Shown: positions 17,127 through 26,630 of the stretch, piece after piece | Layout of the letters: each line of letters begins with the position of its first letter | Numbering within the stretch: the stretch's first letter is position 1 | Origin: Promethearchaeota archaeon | GTDB lineage: Archaea > Asgardarchaeota > Lokiarchaeia > Sigyniarchaeales > Promethearchaeaceae | Length of the DNA stretch: 64,000 nucleotides | NCBI GenBank assembly: GCA_016933055.1 | Contig: JAFGBS010000019.1 | Location: 90,927 to 154,926, forward strand | Reading direction: 5' to 3' | The notes under the pieces: model-generated | What the model was told of the DNA's origin: nothing | Seen by the model: the letters and a program-made list of their open reading frames with translations, nothing else | The model's database searches: none | Translations under genes and position numbers: made by a program

Positions 17127-18845
17127 TTAGATATACCCGTATTCCCTCAAAATCTTAATTACTTTATCTTTACTTTCTTCAACAGTTTCTTTATCAGTTT
17201 CTAACACCAATTCAGGACTCTTTGGTACTTCATAAGGATCATTAACACCTGTAAAATTCAAAATCTCTCCTTTTTTGGCTTTTTCGTATAATCCTTTCAC
17301 ATCACGTTTTTCACATTCATCAATCGGGCATTTTACATACACTTCGATAAAATTTCCGATTAATTGGCGAATCTCGTCCCTTATGATACGATATGGAGCG
17401 ATATTGGCCATTAGGACAATTATGTTATTTCGAGTAAGTAAATGAGCAACAAATCCGACTCTTCTGATGTTTTTATCCCGATCTTCTTTACTGAATCCAA
17501 GGTCAGCTGTTAAATGCTGACGTACTACATCCCCATCAAGCCTTTCAATTATATACCCTTGTTTTCGTAATTCTTGAACAACAGCTTTTGATACTGTAGT
17601 TTTTCCCGCACCACTTAGACCTGTGAATAAAACTGTTACACCCTTTTGTTTAACAGCTAAATGTTTACCATTAATCGCATTATTAAGAATCATTGCTACC
17701 TCAGGGCGAGTAAATTCTTCTGGTAGCATTTTTTGTTCATTTAACATCTGTCGCACTTTAGTACCAGACAAATATACGTGAGCTTCACTTCCATGAGGAC
17801 ATGTTCTTCTTGTAACCATTTGTTTACAGATTTTACAGTAAAAAGCATGTTCCATTTTAAATGGTTGAATTCTTAATTCACCCTCATTAAATTGGTCGAA
17901 AATCTCTTGTGCGTCATAAGTTCCGTAGTATTTTCCAACCCCAGCATGATCTCGGCCAATTATAATATGTGAACAACCATAATTCTGTCTTGCAATTGCA
18001 TGCATAATCGCTTCTCTTGGACCCGCATATCGCATATATGCTGGAAAAATGCTTAGGAGAGTTCTGTCCTTTGGATAATATGAATTTATAATAGTTTTGT
18101 ATGTTTCCATCCTCACATTGAGAGGAATATCATCTTTCTTTGGAGATTCAGCTAGTGGATGTATCAATAAACCGTCCACGGTTTCCAACGCAATTTTTTG
18201 TAGGTATTCATGGGCACGATGGATAGGATTACGAGTTTGAAAAGCAACCACAGTATTCCAATTCTGTGATTTAAAATATTCTCTAGTCTGTTTTGGACTC
18301 AATCTGTATTCCGTAAACTCTTCATGAGGAAGATCTCCCACTAATGTTACTTTACCAGCTAAATAAACATTTTTTCTATTATATAATATATTCACCCCTG
18401 GATGTGCAATATCGTCTGTACCAAAAACTAATTTTGCTTCCTTTTCTTTTTTAGGCTTGTATATTTCTGAAATCTCTATCACACCGATGATTGTGTTTTT
18501 CCACGTCAATCCTACATAGATATTTGGTTTTAATTGAGAAACAAAGTCTTCATCTACAGCTAATGTAACTGGAATTGGCCAAACAGTTCCATCTACTAAT
18601 CTCATGTTTTCTAAAACGTTGAGGTAATCTTTTTCTCCCATAAAACCCGTTAATGGAGAATATACGCCTGTAGCTAAACATTCAAAGTCTGTAAAGCTAA
18701 ACTCATCCAATTCTAATTTTGGGGAATTATTTAACAAATCAAGGATTTTAAATCGTTCTTTCTCATCGTTTATCACTGATTGCACTAATTTTCCTCCATG
18801 GGGTTGTATTAATGCATTCTTTGATTGACCTTTTTCCATTTTCAT
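17127..18845 (-). CDS. sat-cysC: Bifunctional ATP sulfurylase / APS kinase (PAPS synthase)
   Basis: Residues 1 to about 390 are ATP sulfurylase: Q-T-R-N-P-I-H-R-A-H, G-R-D-H-A-G-V-G-K-Y, and a zinc site C-K-I-C...C-P-H-G-S. Residues about 400-572 are APS kinase, with P-loop G-L-S-G-A-G-K-T near 405-412 and the L-D-G-D-V-V-R-Q-H-L and L-G-F-S-K-E-D-R-D-K-N-I motifs. The fusion makes PAPS from sulfate and two ATP in the cytoplasm. No sulfate-reduction gene is nearby. With a sulfotransferase in the same island, the purpose is probably sulfate-ester formation. Both active-site sets appear intact. Confidence 0.95.
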   Translation of the reverse strand: MKMEKGQSKNALIQPHGGKLVQSVINDEKERFKILDLLNNSPKLELDEFSFTDFECLATGVYSPLTGFMGEKDYLNVLENMRLVDGTVWPIPVTLAVDEDFVSQLKPNIYVGLTWKNTIIGVIEISEIYKPKKEKEAKLVFGTDDIAHPGVNILYNRKNVYLAGKVTLVGDLPHEEFTEYRLSPKQTREYFKSQNWNTVVAFQTRNPIHRAHEYLQKIALETVDGLLIHPLAESPKKDDIPLNVRMETYKTIINSYYPKDRTLLSIFPAYMRYAGPREAIMHAIARQNYGCSHIIIGRDHAGVGKYYGTYDAQEIFDQFNEGELRIQPFKMEHAFYCKICKQMVTRRTCPHGSEAHVYLSGTKVRQMLNEQKMLPEEFTRPEVAMILNNAINGKHLAVKQKGVTVLFTGLSGAGKTTVSKAVVQELRKQGYIIERLDGDVVRQHLTADLGFSKEDRDKNIRRVGFVAHLLTRNNIIVLMANIAPYRIIRDEIRQLIGNFIEVYVKCPIDECEKRDVKGLYEKAKKGEILNFTGVNDPYEVPKSPELVLETDKETVEESKDKVIKILREYGYI

Positions 18846-19318
18846 CGCATTCTTTCCAAAATCATATTAATTTGAAAAATAAGATTAGCTTATAGAAGTT
18901 TTTGTCATAGTTCTTTTTAAAAAATAAATTTAATAAATACTTAAATAGGTAAACAAAACCTATTAGATTTTTTCTTTTTAAGAAATTTATGGAGAATTTT
19001 TTTAAAAGGAATTTTCAATTTTGCATTTTCATGTGAGTTAATATCTTCTTTGGGTTATAACCTTAAAAAATAATTAGATATATGATAAAAAAGCAAAAAA
19101 AAGTGAAAAAATGAATTCCTATGGGTACAACTATTGTAATCTGGTTGTATAAATCCATCCCAATAAAATTTAATATATTTTCTACAAATTTTATAATTAA
19201 TTCTAAGGGAATTAACCATTTAATCATCAAAAATAGCATATAATTAATAAAAAAATCAAAACAACAATTATAAGGTGCTGAAATATGTTCCACAAAGAGA
19301 TTCTCATTGTCTTAATAA

Positions 19319-19386
19319 TCAACATCTATACGGGTCCATCCATGCAATTTTGTAACCCATTAACGTAATTCTATCGTAAAACTAGT
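19319..19386. repeat. Divergent end of the TIR element family
   Basis: The stretch starts with tcaacatctat, the terminal repeat of the 16.3-17.1 kb elements. At 19361-19381 it carries taacgtaattctatcgtaaaa, which is the near-exact complement of the ttttacgatagttttacgtta block next to the right end of copy 2. It therefore looks like an element end in inverted orientation. A block resembling taagaagt follows at about 19396. Confidence 0.5.
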
Positions 19387-19459
19387 CTGAATGTATAAGA
19401 AGTAATCGTAGAACAATTTTTTCAATCATTACATTATCCAGTGGCTAAAAGGAATACTT

Positions 19460-19536
19460 ACGATACAAACTAAATTTTCACGTTGATAGTCAATTTAATT
19501 TGAATATAGGGGACGTGAAAATTTAGCTTGTAGCGT
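19460..19536. repeat. 24-base inverted repeat, 29-base loop
   Basis: The arms 19460-19483 and 19513-19536 pair at 22 of 24 positions around the core ctaaattttcacgt/acgtgaaaatttag. This is a long, stable cruciform or RNA hairpin in an otherwise random-looking AT-rich gap, just downstream of the decayed element end and upstream of the broken flippase. It is not followed by a T tract, so it does not look like a terminator. Confidence 0.65.
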
Positions 19537-19672
19537 AGTTTGAGATAGAAAGGACTCAACCAGAAAGAAAGTGGTTAGAAAAATATTTGAGTTTGCTTAA
19601 TTTGGGGTAGAGGAATTGTTTGACGTACCAAATTCTATTTAATGATGGTGTTATTCAAAATTAATATACAAA

Positions 19673-21880
19673 ATGCCCCATGAAATCCAAAAAAAACCCA
19701 CAAGTTTAAGTAAAGTTATAGCTACAGGCTCTATCACTTTTAGTATTGCGGGTTTAATTCAACAATTCCTTCTGTTTGCTCAATCAATAATTACGTATAG
19801 ATTATTAACGGTAGAGCAAAGAGGTGAATATGACATAATTTGGTCTATATTTGCATTAGCGGGAACCTTTACCTTTACAAAGATGTTTTCTCAAATCGTT
19901 ATTAAAAAAGTGGCTGCAAATAAAGATAATTCACAAAAAATAAATCAGACTGTAACGGGTTACATTGTTTATGCAGTAGGAACTTCAGTCTTATTTGTGT
20001 TCTTTTTCCTCGTCTGTTTTATTTTGGATCGTTTGAAAATTATGCGGATTATTCCTTATACACTGCCTTTATTTATTGTTTCAATTGTTGTATTCTATTC
20101 AATTGTAGAATATAATTTTTTATTGGTGGGTTTGGGTAAATATTTTAGTTATAATTTGATACAAATACTTTCTGCGATAATTCATTTCGTCCTATGTGTG
20201 GGATCCCTCATTTTTTCAAGTTTTTCACATCTATTCCTCCCTATTATGGTGTTTTATTGATTTAATATTGAAAACGAATAATCATGCAAATTCTGACAAC
20301 CTATATGGTTTGGAAAAAGTATGGGAGATTTCGAATAAAACTAAAAGATTTAAAAGGATTTAGAAGTTTGTTTGGTGAAAGTCTAGGATTAGGAATAGAT
20401 TTTATTATATACGACATTTTAATTGACGGTTCGATTATTATATTAGCGTTTTTTGCACCAGATAATGTCGTAGGGAATTTTAGGGGAATGCGAGATGCTG
20501 GAATAAATATTTTCCGAATTATTGTATTATTGCTGGGAACTATGCTGCTTTCCACTATCCCCAGTTATTTGAAAAAATTTGAATATGATACAGTGGAAAA
20601 AATGACCGGTTATGTGACAAAAATCAACCTATATTTTTTTGTCTATTATCATGCTGGCAATGTTTATAATTCCAGAAGCTTATATCAGAGTTTTTAATAG
20701 CGAGATCTATCTTGATATACAAGGAGTATTTTTTTTTAGTTGTTTTCAGATTCTTTTTAATATATTGTCTTTAGCGGTTAGCCCAATTTTGATTGGTCAG
20801 AGTAGAATTCACATAATGATATTCTTGCATGCGATTCGGGCAATGATATTCTTATTACTTTCTTTTATCTTTCTACCGGTAGTAGAAAATAAACTCTATG
20901 GAATACTAACAATTATCTCCATATCTTACATTGTTAATATCATTTCAACAATTTATATTGCTCAAAATACGAGTAAAGTACATTTCTTAAAATATTTAAA
21001 AAAAATCTTTCTTATTACAGTTCTATTTCTGACAATTTGCATCCTTATAATGTTTCCGTTTCATATTAAACTGATTTTTCTGTGGAAAATCCCCCTTTTT
21101 CTCGGGGTGGTCATTATATTCCATATAGTGATAATTACAGTTGGTACAATTACCAAACAAGATATAGAGATTATTAAAAACATCATTAGATCATTCTTTA
21201 CGACAGATAAGGATACTAAATGGAAGAAATGGATAAAATAAAGTGAGGATTTCGTTGCTTGGATATTTAAAATCCTCAGATTGATTCCTTTTAAAGATTC
21301 TCAAATAAGTATAGACAACGATGTTGTATTAAAAGAAAATGTGTGTATTAGCCCCCAATCCAATAACTTTAAAAATTTAATTCAGAATTTCGAGAAATAG
21401 GGATTTTTTGTGATTATTATAACTTTCCACAACACTCATGGGATAATTCACCAAAGAAATGTAGGATATTTTGAATTTTTTTTCGCATCGACTAAAAATT
21501 TTCCTAAGGAATCAGTGAGAATTTTTGAAGCAGTGAATAGTCATAAAAAATTTAAATATGTAATCTCAATTGATTAAGTAGGATTAGGAATTGTAAAATA
21601 TACTAGAGTTAAATCGAAATTCATCATTATTATTGAAAATTATTAGAGGAATCAAATGAAAGATATTTTCAAGTCCTCCAAAACTCGAAAAAAGTTACGT
21701 GGATTTGGTGTATTTTTTCATGGAATGTCGCAATGGTTTAATATGTTTGAAATTTTTACCAGAGTTCAAACAATTGTTGTAAAATCTGAAGCAATTAAAG
21801 AAACTGTCAAAAAATATACCGGTTCTGAGGAGAATATATTATTTATTACTAAGGATTTTAATGTTCTTGAGGTAATGTAG
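19673..21880 (+). pseudogene. Broken oligosaccharide flippase with GT-like tail, paralogue of 24264-26465
   Basis: Fragments at 19673-20260, 20284-20697, 20639-21241 and 21656-21880 align in order with the intact 733-residue flippase fusion downstream. Shared stretches include G-L-I-Q-Q-F, S-L-G-L-G-x-D-F-I, D-G-S-I-I-x-L-A and K-M-T-G-Y-V-T-K. The frame shifts near 20260 and 20640 and is interrupted by stops near 21240, 21400, 21575 and 21645. The sequence between fragments still encodes recognisable pieces of the tail. It is a full-length paralogue that has lost function. No single product longer than about 200 residues can be made. Confidence 0.88.
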
Positions 21881-21946
21881 AACATAGTGATAATCTCGCT
21901 ATGAGATATGTGAGATATAAATACATTTTTGTTCTTACTCTAAATG

Positions 21947-21955
21947 TTATAAATA
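21947..21955 (+). promoter_or_regulatory. TATA box of the intact GT4 gene
   Basis: The stretch ttataaata is centred about 26 bases before the ATG at 21977, consistent with a near-leaderless transcript independent of the upstream pseudogene. A second AT stretch, atttaaat, lies closer to the ATG at about 21959. Confidence 0.4.
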
Positions 21956-21976
21956 ATCATTTAAATAGGATTAGTC

Positions 21977-23167
21977 ATGTTAAAGATATGTTTCGTCACC
22001 GATAGACTCCCGATACATCAATTAGGAGGAATGGAGCAACATGGGTTCATTGTCAGTACAGAACTTGCACATAGGGGAAATCAAGTGACAGTCTTGACCA
22101 CAAAACATCCAGAGGGAATCCAAAGTGAAAAATCTGAAGAAAATCTTGAATTCTTTTATCTAAGTTCCCAAGGAAAGTATTCAAAAGAGTTCGAGCAAGA
22201 ATTACACCGCAAATATTGGGAGTTGCACGAAAAATTAAATTTTAATGTGATTTATTCAGAGAGTACTACGGCAACCGCATTGATCAGAGATAAAAATATA
22301 TCAATCCCAATTGTATGTTTGATGCATGGTTTTGTTGATAATAATTATGTAAAAAGATGGAAGAGGGGGGATTTACGTGGAAAATTATCAGCTATTAGGC
22401 AATGGTTGATAATAAAAAAAACACCTGTTAAAAAAAGAGCTTATTCTCAGTGTGATCATCTAATAACCATTAGTCAGAAGAATTTAGAGCAATTTATTAG
22501 ACAAAAGCCTTCACTTGCCTCTCGGATTTCTTTGGTTTATAACGGTATTGACACAGAATTATTTAAGCCATTTATTACCAATAAATGGCGAGAAAAATTA
22601 AATTTGGAATCAAGTCATGTGATTGTATATACGGGCAGGATAACAAAATCGAAAGGAATTCATATCATGATCCAATTAATCCCCATTTTAAAAAAAACAT
22701 ATCCAGATATACAATTATTAATTGCAGGTACTGGTAATTATCTGAATGAATTGAAAAAAATGACCAAAAATTATGACATCCAGGATTGTGTGCATTTTTT
22801 AGGATTTATCGAGAATAAAAATGTGCCCGAATTATTAAATACAGCAGATTTGTTTATTTTCACAACGTTGTCCATTGAAGGATTACCTTACAATGTAATT
22901 GAAGCTCTATCATGTGGTTGTGCCATAATAGGATCGAATTCCGAAGGTGTAGACGAGATCATTGAAAATTATGAGGATGGCATCTTGGTAAATCCTAAAA
23001 ACTCTCAGCAAATACTAAAGGAAATCCACTGGGTTTTTCAAAATCCTGATAAAGTCGAAAAAATGAAGAATAACGCCCGTAGGAAGGCAATAGAAAATTT
23101 TAGTATAAACAAAATGATGGATGGAATAATTAATGTTTTACATAAAGTGGAAAAACAATTAAAGTAG
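21977..23167 (+). CDS. GT4-family glycosyltransferase
   Basis: A 396-residue GT-B-fold enzyme. The N-terminus has the acceptor-side loop L-G-G-M-E-Q-H-G (residues 15-22). The C-terminal half has V-Y-N-G-I-D-T-E-L-F, Y-T-G-R-I-T-K-S-K-G and the GT4 donor signature E-G-L-P-Y-N-V-I-E-A-L-S-C-G-C near residue 305. It adds a sugar from a nucleotide donor to the growing lipid-linked glycan on the cytoplasmic face. It follows the broken flippase and is intact, whereas a second copy of it on the other strand (23291-24043) is broken. Confidence 0.92.
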   Translation: MLKICFVTDRLPIHQLGGMEQHGFIVSTELAHRGNQVTVLTTKHPEGIQSEKSEENLEFFYLSSQGKYSKEFEQELHRKYWELHEKLNFNVIYSESTTATALIRDKNISIPIVCLMHGFVDNNYVKRWKRGDLRGKLSAIRQWLIIKKTPVKKRAYSQCDHLITISQKNLEQFIRQKPSLASRISLVYNGIDTELFKPFITNKWREKLNLESSHVIVYTGRITKSKGIHIMIQLIPILKKTYPDIQLLIAGTGNYLNELKKMTKNYDIQDCVHFLGFIENKNVPELLNTADLFIFTTLSIEGLPYNVIEALSCGCAIIGSNSEGVDEIIENYEDGILVNPKNSQQILKEIHWVFQNPDKVEKMKNNARRKAIENFSINKMMDGIINVLHKVEKQLK

Positions 23168-23171
23168 AAAA

Positions 23172-23290
23172 TCAAATGGTGATTTCTTTGTATTTCAGCA
23201 ATGTTTTGGTAACGTAGGGTGATATTGATCCTTGTCCAATGATATTTAGAAGTATTTTATCTAAAGTTGGGTCAATCATTGCTCCAAATT
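23172..23290 (-). pseudogene. Relic of an ftsZ 3' end
   Basis: About 40 codons match the last 40 residues of the intact FtsZ-family protein at 26631-27851: K-F-G-A-M-I-D-P, then N-I-I-G-Q-G-x-I-S-P-Y-V, then K-x-K-E. The DNA is also clearly similar. It begins 4 bases after the GT4 stop and is joined in frame to a fragment of a broken glycosyltransferase, giving a short 114-codon chimeric frame (23172-23516). It lacks the entire GTP-binding domain and is a duplication scar. Confidence 0.85.
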
Positions 23291-24043
23291 TTAGTATTTG
23301 GATTTCTTCATATTCATATTTTGGATGGTAACTAGCATCTAAAATTAAATGTATACCTTTCTCTTTGGTTAATCGTCCAGTATTAATAAAAACGTGATTG
23401 GAGACAAATCCAAGTTTATTTTCCCATTTATGAGTAGAATTAGGTTTGAAAAGCTCAGTATCAATTTCATTATACACTAATGAGATTTTTGATTTTAAAT
23501 TGAGATTTTGTTTCAAATAGCTGTTACAGTGCGTTTTACTTATGGTGATGAGGTGATCCCGTCTTGAAGCAACTCTTTTCCTAACTGGAATTTTTTTTGT
23601 TTTTATCCACCAAATATTGCTGAAATCTTTCCTCTAATGTCTCCTCTTCTCTATCTTGTCACATAATTATCATCCCAAAACCCATGCATTAAACCCACAA
23701 TCGGGATATTTAAACAACTTTCCTCCAAGATAGTCTTTTCTTGAAACACTTGCCAGAATAAATCACATTAAAGGGTTGTTGATTATGCAATTCTCAGAAT
23801 TTTCTCATCATACAAATTTCAAAATCTTTATGATATGTTCCCGCTTGCTCTCCCATGCAATAAAACTGTAAATTATCACACATTTTTTCAAAAATAATTC
23901 CCTTAGGATGTTATTTTGTAAATATTATTCCCATATATATGACCTCGATCTGTTATTCCTTTACATAATGTTAATGCATGAATTTGCATTCCTCCTAAGT
24001 TAAGTATTGGAAATCTATAACAGATAAAGAAGATTTTAAGCAT
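23291..24043 (-). pseudogene. Broken GT4 glycosyltransferase, paralogue of 21977-23167
   Basis: Read on the minus strand from the ATG at 24043, the codons give M-L-K-I-F-F-I and L-G-G-M-Q-I-H-A. Then, in shifting frames, F-N-V-I-Y-S, a match to I-P-I-V-x-L-M-H-G-F, R-R-G-D-I-R-G-K, and finally V-Y-N-E-I-D-T-E-L-F-K-P and G-R-L-T-K-E-K-G-I-H. All align in order with the intact GT4. Multiple frameshifts and stops interrupt it. The C-terminal donor-binding half is missing, replaced by the ftsZ relic. Confidence 0.85.
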
Positions 24044-24263
24044 ATTTGCACATTATTTGTGAAAACTTTAAAATTCTTTGCTCTTTCGTGATCCATCAAG
24101 AATAATCATAGTTAATCGGACATTTATTAAATGAACATTATTGTTTCCTATTATGCGAAAATTGTTCATTGGGACTTTGAATATAAATTTCATAAAATAA
24201 GTAATCATAGATCCCATAGGATATTTAACTGGAATTTTATTCACATTACAAGAGATTGCTTAT

Positions 24264-26465
24264 ATGAAAAGAGAGACTGAAAATCTGGGAAAATTTATTG
24301 TTAAAGGATCTATTTCTTTCAGCACTTCTGGTTTAATCCAGCAATTTTTTTTACTCATACAAGGAATTATAACATATAGGGTACTGAGTGTTGCTGAACG
24401 AGGAATATATGCACAAGTTTGGTCAATTTTCGCTTTTGCCGGGACATTTACTTTTGTAAATATGGTACAGCAAATAGTAATTAAGAAGATCTCATTACAG
24501 ATTAATAACAAACCAAAAATCAATCAAATTTTAACAAATTTTGTATTGTATAGTATTATATCATCATCTTTTTTTGTTCTTTTTTTTATCATCACGTATT
24601 TTTTAGAAAGATGGAACGCAATTCAAATTTTTAATACAGGTTTATCATTTCCGCTTCTTCTTGCCTCTGCATCCATATTTTTTGCAGTATCTGGATATAA
24701 CATAGTATTTGTTGGTATTAAGGATTATTTCAACTACAATCTAATCCAAATAATATCGACGATTATTCATTTTGTATTATGCGTAGGTTTTCTCCTTTTA
24801 TTCAAGCATTTCACATCTATCCCCCCCTATTTTGGTATCTTCATTGGATTAATATTAAAAACTTTAATCGTTGTTATCTTAACTGCATTTATCGTACGTA
24901 AAAAATATGGGAGATTTTTGGTAAAATTAAACAAACTAACGGGTTTGGGAGACTTAATAGTTGAGAGTTTAGGATTAGGATTAGATTTTATTCTATATTC
25001 TATCCTTATTGATGGCTCAATTATTGTACTAGCAATATTTGCTCCTGAGGAAACAGTCGCAAATTATGAAGCAATAAGAAATGCAGGATTAAATCTTTCA
25101 AGAATCATTGGATTACTTTTGGGATCTATGTTATTGTCCATAATTCCCGCCTATTTGAACAAATTTGAGTACGATTTGGTAGAAAAAATGACGGGCTATG
25201 TAACAAAGGCAGTACTATACTTGTTATCTCTCATTATGTTAGCGATTGTATTCATTCCAGAAGCTTACATCCAAATTTTCAACGGTGATAAATATTTGGG
25301 AATCCAAGAATTATTTTTCGTTTCATGTTTTCAAATATTTTATAATGTTTTATTAGTCGCAGTAAGACCAATTCTGATAAGTCAGAAGAAAATTCATATA
25401 CTCATTTTGATAAATTCGATACGATCATTCATATTTTTGATATTATCATTCATTTTTTTACCAATTGTAACCAATAAACTACATGGTCTACTTGTGATTG
25501 TTGTAATTACATACACAATAAACATAGTTACTACAATATTATTAACCCAAAGATCTAGTAAAGTTCATTTTTTTAAATATTACAAAAAAATATACTTAAT
25601 TACTGCATTTTTCGTCATCATTGGGTCCCTCGCAATGTTTCTTCTCCATGAAAGACTAACTTTCTTATGGAAGATTCCTATTTATTTCGGTGCACTTATG
25701 TTATACCATGTCTTAATAATTATGTTTGGAGCAGTAACAAAGCAAGATCTTTATATTATTGAGAGTATCGTCTATTCATTTTTCTCTAACGATAAAGAGA
25801 TAAGGCAGAAAAAATGGAAAAAGAAATTGGAGTCATTGATATCAGTAGTGTTTAAAATTCTACATTTAATTCCTTTGAAGGAAACAAAAATAGAAATAGA
25901 TAGTGAATTTGTTCTAAAAAATAATATTTGTGTAATTACCAAATCCGATATAAATATCGGATTTGTCAAGAAATTGATCGAATCTGGTTATAGAATATCT
26001 ATTATTACTGGACCTAATCCTCAAGGAATAATTCACCAAGAAATTGACGAACACGTGGAGAAATTTTTCACGATTTCAACTGATTTTATAAAAGAATCTG
26101 CAAGAATTTTCAATGCAATCAATAAATTCAAACATTTTGCATATGTTATATCACTTGATCTTGCAGCAATTGGTTTAATTAAATATTCACGATTCAGATC
26201 CAATTTCATCATATTTATGGAAACTTACTGGCGGAACATTGTTAATGAAAATATTAAATCTCAAAACATTCGAGATAAACTACATGGGATTTATTTATAC
26301 TTCTATCACCTTACCAGATGGTTTATATTACGTGATACTTTAAATCGCTCACAAAAAATAATCGTTCCATCTGCGACAATGAAAAATCAGATTGCAAAAG
26401 ATCTAAAATCCAATAAAGATAAGATATTACTAGATAAGCAATTAGATTTAACAGAAATAATATAA
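24264..26465 (+). CDS. Oligosaccharide flippase (Wzx/MATE-like) fused to a GT-like domain
   Basis: Residues 1 to about 500 are a polytopic Wzx-type flippase with roughly 12-14 hydrophobic segments, starting with the G-S-I-S-F-S-x-x-G-L-I-Q-Q-F helix. It would translocate lipid-linked oligosaccharide across the membrane for AglB. Residues about 510-733 are soluble. They resemble the N-terminal acceptor half of a GT4 enzyme (N-I-C-V-I-T-K-S-D-I-N-I-G-F-V-K-K-L, then S-Q-K-I-I-V-P-S-A-T-M) without a donor-binding half. The broken paralogue at 19673 has the same architecture, so the fusion predates the duplication. Confidence 0.85.
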   Translation: MKRETENLGKFIVKGSISFSTSGLIQQFFLLIQGIITYRVLSVAERGIYAQVWSIFAFAGTFTFVNMVQQIVIKKISLQINNKPKINQILTNFVLYSIISSSFFVLFFIITYFLERWNAIQIFNTGLSFPLLLASASIFFAVSGYNIVFVGIKDYFNYNLIQIISTIIHFVLCVGFLLLFKHFTSIPPYFGIFIGLILKTLIVVILTAFIVRKKYGRFLVKLNKLTGLGDLIVESLGLGLDFILYSILIDGSIIVLAIFAPEETVANYEAIRNAGLNLSRIIGLLLGSMLLSIIPAYLNKFEYDLVEKMTGYVTKAVLYLLSLIMLAIVFIPEAYIQIFNGDKYLGIQELFFVSCFQIFYNVLLVAVRPILISQKKIHILILINSIRSFIFLILSFIFLPIVTNKLHGLLVIVVITYTINIVTTILLTQRSSKVHFFKYYKKIYLITAFFVIIGSLAMFLLHERLTFLWKIPIYFGALMLYHVLIIMFGAVTKQDLYIIESIVYSFFSNDKEIRQKKWKKKLESLISVVFKILHLIPLKETKIEIDSEFVLKNNICVITKSDINIGFVKKLIESGYRISIITGPNPQGIIHQEIDEHVEKFFTISTDFIKESARIFNAINKFKHFAYVISLDLAAIGLIKYSRFRSNFIIFMETYWRNIVNENIKSQNIRDKLHGIYLYFYHLTRWFILRDTLNRSQKIIVPSATMKNQIAKDLKSNKDKILLDKQLDLTEII

Positions 26466-26630
26466 ATCAATATATTAATAAAAGGGATAAATTTCGTGAT
26501 TTCTAGAGATATAGGGTTTCAAAATCCTATATAAGTTGAATTCTCATGCGTTTTGAGTAGAAACCATGTGCATATTGAGAAGAATTCCTCTCATTCTTCA
26601 TCTATCAGCAAATTAATATAAGTTCATAAC

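Larger units (their letters stand above)
18846..19672. other. 827-base intergenic region with repeat debris
   Basis: Very AT-rich. The left part holds the sat promoter region. From 19319 it contains a piece related to the tandem elements at 16330-17095, followed by a large inverted repeat; both are listed separately. A short hydrophobic reading frame at 19063-19293 on the minus strand is not convincing as a gene. Confidence 0.5.

Noticed and set aside
19063..19293. 76-codon hydrophobic reading frame on the minus strand
   Set aside because: Extremely AT-rich, no promoter or ribosome-binding site, and low-complexity Phe/Ile content typical of chance frames in such DNA.
23172..23516. A real small gene fused from FtsZ and GT4 parts
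   Set aside because: The two parts match the ends of unrelated full-length neighbours and the upstream sequence is a broken GT4; best read as a rearrangement scar, though translation is not excluded.
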